Assembly (NCBI GenBank): GCA_040437565.1 | Contig: JBDOQK010000023.1 | Span: forward strand, 310,001 to 374,000 | Length of the DNA: 64,000 nucleotides | From: Albugo candida | Lineage: Eukaryota; Oomycota; Peronosporomycetes; Albuginales | Direction of reading: 5' to 3' | Part shown: positions 58,900 to 64,000 of the stretch, one piece after another | How the letters are laid out: the number at the start of each line of letters is the position of its first letter | Numbering within the stretch: the stretch's first letter is position 1 | Translations under genes and position numbers: made by a program | The notes under the pieces: generated by a model | Database searches by the model: none | What the model saw: the letters and a program-made list of their open reading frames with translations, nothing else | What the model was told of the DNA's origin: nothing

Positions 58900-61060
58900 C
58901 GGGACGAATTGGTGGTGTCATATTTAGACTTATCAGGACCAATCAATCCGCAAGAACGATCGAGAAAATAGTAGTTTGGTCAATTTGCCGACTATAAATT
59001 GAAGGATTGTCACATCATCTTCTTGGCCAAAACCAAGGGTGAATCAGCTAAGAAGTTTTAAGATTTCTTGCTTTACCTTTAAACACGATATTATTGCCGA
59101 ATTTATATTGACGCACTGATGGTGGCGGATAGTACAAGAATGTCCACCATTTTTTCAAGGAATTAAGAGGACGAAGACAGCTCAGCGAGGTCAAAAACCA
59201 AGTCTCAGTCATGAGCCTGGTGCGGTCTATGCTACAAGCGTTATATTTTCGGGAAGTACTGCCGGTTATACTACCTCTATTCTCCATAGAAGCTTGATCA
59301 GAGTGAGAAAGAAGTACCCGAACGAGAAGTGCCTTGTGTACAATGAACCAAAACTCGAGACCTGTGGAAGGCTTTAACTGAAAAATATAAGTATTGTTGA
59401 TGTCGTAGCATTTGGGTCACCTCCTTCGATTCGAATTTGAACTGGAAAAGTAGTTTTTCGATAAACGAAGCGAACGGGGCGCTATTATCGGAAAACGAAA
59501 AGAGCGTACAAAGTGTAATACCAAATTAGAGACGGTCGTTGCTACTCAGTATGTAATAGATCCGGAGTACAGAATGAAAGCGCTTGAGAGTATCAATGCT
59601 GGGAAAATATCAGTCACGGCTGCTACAAAATGGTGCAGATCTAGAAGGATCAAAGGAACAATTCTGCTATAGAAAACAACTAAGGGAAACTATTTAGATG
59701 AATCGTGTCAGTAATGATAAAGCCGAATCTGAAGACTTATAGTCAGCCAGTGCCTAATCAACGCAGGCTGTGGACTCAAACCTATACTCAATGGAGGTAA
59801 ACCATGTGCCGTCTTTCCAAGACCCGATGAGATCAGATCATTGCATAACAAGTGGGTCTTCAATCGACAAACGGACGCAGAATTTAATCTGGAACGGTGC
59901 AGGGCAAATACTGTTGCTTCAGGGACGAACAATCCTTCGCAATATACTGTGACATGAATTTCGCAGCAGTCATAGATTTAGATTCAGAGTAGCAAAGCTC
60001 ATACTGGCTTCAGCAAAGATCTGGAGAACGCCAGCAAGATATGAAGACGTACCTAATATGCACCAACAATAAAAAACCTGGATCTATACTTGCACGTGGC
60101 TCGAAGGATGAAAATATTGACGGAAGAATCGGTTTTTCAAGGAGTGTGAAAGGGGTACTACGACTACAAAGAGTATATATGGGTTCAATTAACAGAAAGG
60201 CGATGCATAAACCTTCTGCATAAACAGCTAAACGATAAGGTACTTCTCAAGAAATCATATTTGTATTACGAGCATCCTTCAAGTGAATTTGCGGCTCTGT
60301 AATCTATGTAGAGGATAAACTGATAAAAGCGAGAAGAGTTGCAAGAATCGAAGCGACATTTGAAAGCCTTTCAAGCCTTTCAATCAACCGTCTCGGACCT
60401 GTCAGCAAGATGTTGCGTGTACGAGTTCACTACAGCTAAACGGATAGATATTCGCTGGATCAAGAACCGTCAATGAGCAAATTAACAACAAACGTGTTTA
60501 GATTAAGCGCAATCAGTTCTTGCGCCTACTGGACATGATTACAGTAATAATTTGACATCAACGTCAGATAAAGTGAAGCTGAATGACACAAAAAGCCGAA
60601 TGCCAATACAATACAGGCTTTTGGCAGATGACATCTGATGGTTTGCGCGATGCATTTCGTCCAGACATAAGCACGCAGCGCAGAAACAAACGAGACGTAT
60701 CTGGGCACCAATTGGGCGTTGGGCATCAGAGGGTGAAGTATATGTAGGATACAGAAGGTATCAAGGCTCATTTGGATGGTGAAGTATGCCGAGGAATCAC
60801 ATGTCAGTCTAGTAGATTTTGAAAGATGCTAACGATGCGGCGGATGACGTAACGAGGAATAGCATGTCCGATACAGCACTCCTTTGTTCGGGTTGCTGGT
60901 TAGCCGTTCATGCAAGAAGCAGCACTCAGTGTCACTGTCGAGTACAAAATCAGACTTTGAAGCAATATCGAAGGAAGCATAGGAATTACCTGGAGCAAGA
61001 GAAGTTTCAGAGAGATAAGAGATATCGTAATGGAAATGATCTTAAGGATGGATAACCAGG
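58900..61060 (+). mobile_element. Copia-type LTR-retrotransposon fossil (plus strand)
   Basis: An RNase-H end is recognisable at 60820-60985: DANDAADDVTRNSMSDTALL (family DADWAGDxxxRxSTSGY) and SCKKQHSVSLSSTKSDFEAI (family SxKQxxVALSSTEAEYxAL). An integrase-like LAKTKGESAKKF word lies at about 59024-59060 and a LDLSGPI word near 58928. Ends are not identified. Broken many times; old. Confidence 0.6.
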
Positions 61061-62601
61061 TGGTCATCAGTCAGTTTCTTAATAAAGCTACTTCAATCAG
61101 GGCGAATAGATCGATGTCGTACTAACCTTCTACACATTTTCGCCGCCAAAGTTTCTCCAGCTAAAAGATTTATGGCATTGACTTTTTTTCCAAGCGGTCA
61201 TCCTCTTCTCCCACCTGCCATCACATTAGAGAGAAATAGAAAGATGTTCAATACGGAATTGATGATTTTCTGGGATCACGAAAAGTATCCATTAATCCGG
61301 AAGATTCTTTGTTTTCGGAATTTGGTTGATTTAAATGACCGCAGTTGGCGCAACATATGTAGCCTCTATCGTTTTGGCATGAACCTCAAAGATCAGACTA
61401 TGTGAACGTCCTGTCTCAGATCCTCGTGGCCAAAAGCGAGATCATATTAAATTAGTGGTATATGATTAATGTTTATTGATATTGTCTTGAAGGTCTTAAG
61501 ATCGATTGTGGATTATCGGGCTGATCTTCAAATCCCCCAAAACGTTTTAGTTCGGTGTTTTATCAGGTCAAAAGATATCAAGATGGCAATGCTAATGCCA
61601 GGTACATATGTTTTTTGTCGTTTTTCTAGGGCCGTCTCGGCTTCTCCACAGGCCATCGCAAATCCGCAAGCTAAATCGACTTCTTCATATTGGTCGTGTG
61701 TCGATAGTGTGCTGAGTCGATGGTCTGATACGTAATAAATTACTTGACAGAGAGTGTAGTTCTCTCTGTAGACGCTTCTTTATATGGTGAATTTTCGTAA
61801 TATCTAATTGTTGATCAGATAAGATCACCAATCACGGTTGAATGCGATCATCAAAATCAGTGAAAGGATAAGCATGATAAATTGTTGAATTATTTCACTT
61901 GGAGGAATTTATAAGGAAAGAAGCCTCTGACTTGGTACGCAAGACGTGAGTTGGGATCCACTTGACAAAATGCTACGGTCTCAGTGAATAGAGACGCAGC
62001 CAGCTTTAGTCTTCATAACAGTTTGAACATCTTGAAAGGAATCAAATCATGATATAACCGTTCAACCTCCGCAAAGTAGCCCACCTATTCCAGACTCGCA
62101 GTCTTGCTGGTGTAACTTCGTGTAAAAAAAAGTGGGCAAGTCGCTTGACGCAAGTGTTACCTCAGTAGTTAGTCTAAGTATGGCTTTGTAATAATAGCAT
62201 TGATTAGTTTGCTGGTATAGTTGTGTTTTTAATAAATCGATCTCACGATAAACTTCAACGCTTATAGAATAAGATTACCCTACTCTTACAGATAAAAAAA
62301 TAGCGTTACATTGCAAATTGCTTGGTGTGCAATACATATATCCCAGGCAAAAGTTTCGGTGAAACGATGAGTAGATTTCGGTTTTTCCAGTCTCAATTGA
62401 ATTATGCTTTTTCGGTTTTCTATTGTGACAGTGCTCTCAACGTCCTGAGCATAGATATACCTTCACAGCTGACTTGACTCTAACTTTCCCTCCAGATAGA
62501 TTCACAATCTACAGATAACATGCGAACTTTTTGCTGCTGTCCTACCGATAACCATCTTTGACTGATTCAATGACATCGTTTTCAATCTTCATCGCCATCT
62601 T
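61061..62601. other. Region without a recognisable gene
   Basis: Frames of 77-88 codons at 61172 and 61469 (+) have no motif. Confidence 0.35.
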
Positions 62602-63235
62602 CTATTTTTGTTTTGGTGGTAAATAGAGAACAATCGAGAGATTACTTGAACCTTCAATACGTATATTTTCCAGATGCATGATTTCACTTTGTAAGTCATC
62701 CAGGGATTCTGGTGCTGAATAAAGATGGTTTGTTCTCTCACATAGCTGCTTTTGCATAACATCAAGAATCTGGATTGTCTGTGATATCCCTGGCTATAAA
62801 TTACTCATTTCTGACATGTTAAGAGTACCCCAATGCGCAACCGTGAGTTCTTGTACTCTTCTTGTGATCCTTGATCTAGGTTTCCTTCTATAGACAGCTT
62901 ATGGGAGATGAAGATCAAGTGTTGCAGTGGTTATGTCGAATAGATGAAATTGGAATGGAATGAAATCAAGACTTTGAGGTATTCCGAATTTCAGACGCTC
63001 AAGACGCCCCGATGAAATGTTGCATAAAAGTGATGGAATGTACTCAATGTGTGGTCAAATGGTTATAAGATGTCACATACCAACAGGAACGGTATCAACG
63101 TGCACAAGGTCCGGACTGTAAACATACTATCTAATAGAGGCGCAAGCAAGTAATCACTTGCGTCTATGTTTAACCACGTGGTGGTGCTTTCAAGTCACGA
63201 TATATAATTCTGTTGATATCTGCTGCTTGCATCCA
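62602..63235 (-). pseudogene. Possible kinase/LRR-like remnant on the minus strand
   Basis: A 63-codon frame at 62793-62602 opens directly after tttatag and contains NHLYSAPESLDDLQSEIMHL, vaguely LRR-like. About 400 bp upstream on the same strand (63235-63175) the frame AADINRIIYRDLKAPPRG resembles the catalytic-loop HRDLK motif of protein kinases. Intervening text includes coding-like RLERLKFGIPQSLDFIPFQF. I cannot build a gene from it; it may be a decayed receptor-like kinase or chance. Confidence 0.22.
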
Positions 63236-64000
63236 TGCTTAATTTGTGTGGCAACCATGACTCCCTTTGGCTTACAGAACTGGAACCTCACTCGTTTCGG
63301 GTTCTGTACAGTGAATTTGCTGCTTTGCATTACTCCCTAAGAAGAATTGACGTGGTGTGATCGGATATAAGATGGATACATGTCGAAATTGTGTGACCGA
63401 TTCTACGGAAGAATCGATGCAAACATCGACAACCGACTCATATTAAAGCGTGTGGAAGCAATATGGAAAAACCTTGTGGACGGTGTGTGATAACGCTTAT
63501 GCGGTAGCAAGAAACACGATATAGACATGGCACTGATACAAGTGATTTCTACTATTTTCAATCAAGAATGTATGTCTCCCCGATTGCAATTACAAGGAAA
63601 AGGGTCGCATGATTACTTTCAGCACAACGAAAGCATAAACGTTCGCAAAATTGGCTTCTTGGCGGCTCGTTGGAGCAAGAAACCATCATGTATCATTTTA
63701 CCAACAAAAAACTGTTTCTTGGCATGTGCTACATCCGCATAAAACAGGTGTGAAGAGTTTGGTACTCAAGAGTCCTTACTGTCGGATATTGAAGTCGAAT
63801 TATATGCGCGTAAAAAGATAAATAAATCAGAACATGGCGTCTTACAACACCAGACCCACCTATTGCTTTCATGTATGAAGATACTGGGCATACAGTATCG
63901 AAGGCAGCCTGCTATGCATCAAGTTCATCCTTCCTACGAACTAGTTCAATCTATCTAGCAACTCGTGACAACCTTACTCAGGAATACGTAACACTTGAAG
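63236..64000. other. Region without a recognisable gene
   Basis: A 71-codon frame at 63527 (+) has no motif. Confidence 0.35.

Noticed and set aside
1-64000. CRISPR arrays, rRNA genes, bacterial operons
   Set aside because: No regularly spaced repeats, no rRNA-like sequence, and genes are intron-bearing and eukaryotic.

Overview
This is a eukaryotic draft-assembly window, most likely from an oomycete and plausibly an Albugo-type white rust. That reading is inference. It rests on compact genes with GT-AG introns of mostly 45-70 nt, an ATG7, an Orc1/Cdc6 and a C2CD5 orthologue, a mixture of MULE, LINE, copia and gag fossils, and a duplicated secreted-protein gene whose N-terminus carries a C-H-x-C motif of the kind described for Albugo effectors. 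Fifteen runs of exactly 100 N mark scaffold joins. At least five of them are flanked by the same sequence on both sides, so part of the apparent repetition is assembly overlap.

Layout. 1-1485: 3' part of a Pro/Asn/Lys-rich repeat protein (+). 1617-3952: ATG7 (-), four exons resolved here. 4614-6552: secreted or membrane UDP-glycosyltransferase (+), five exons. 7490-8695: Orc1/Cdc6 AAA+ ATPase (-). 11.5-15.4 kb: degraded LINE pieces. 16402-19069: a MULE DNA transposon with ~110-bp terminal inverted repeats. 20.6-21.7 kb: gag fossil. 22.3-24.4 kb: second, decayed MULE. 27.4-28.0 kb: candidate small secreted protein. 28.7-32.6 kb: LINE (+). 33024-36359: C2CD5-like protein (-), 13 exons resolved. 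37-38.6 kb: second gag fossil. 39.2-43.25 kb and 52.7-56.76 kb: direct segmental duplication carrying the effector-like gene; the second copy is interrupted by a tRNA-derived SINE with a 17-bp target-site duplication. 43.26-48.8 kb: a LINE split by a ~3.95-kb GC-rich island. 56.8-61.1 kb: two copia fossils. The rest is mostly empty of recognisable genes.

The most striking object is the island at about 44641-48590. It encodes fossil pieces resembling the two largest subunits of a multi-subunit RNA polymerase on opposite strands, with extra unknown ORFs. It lies inside the endonuclease domain of a LINE, with both junctions inside continuous sequence. It looks like an integrated remnant of a large DNA virus or virus-like element. 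The housekeeping genes (autophagy E1, replication initiator, C2/trafficking protein, glycosyltransferase) show no shared pathway; they are islands in repeat-rich, effector-bearing accessory DNA.
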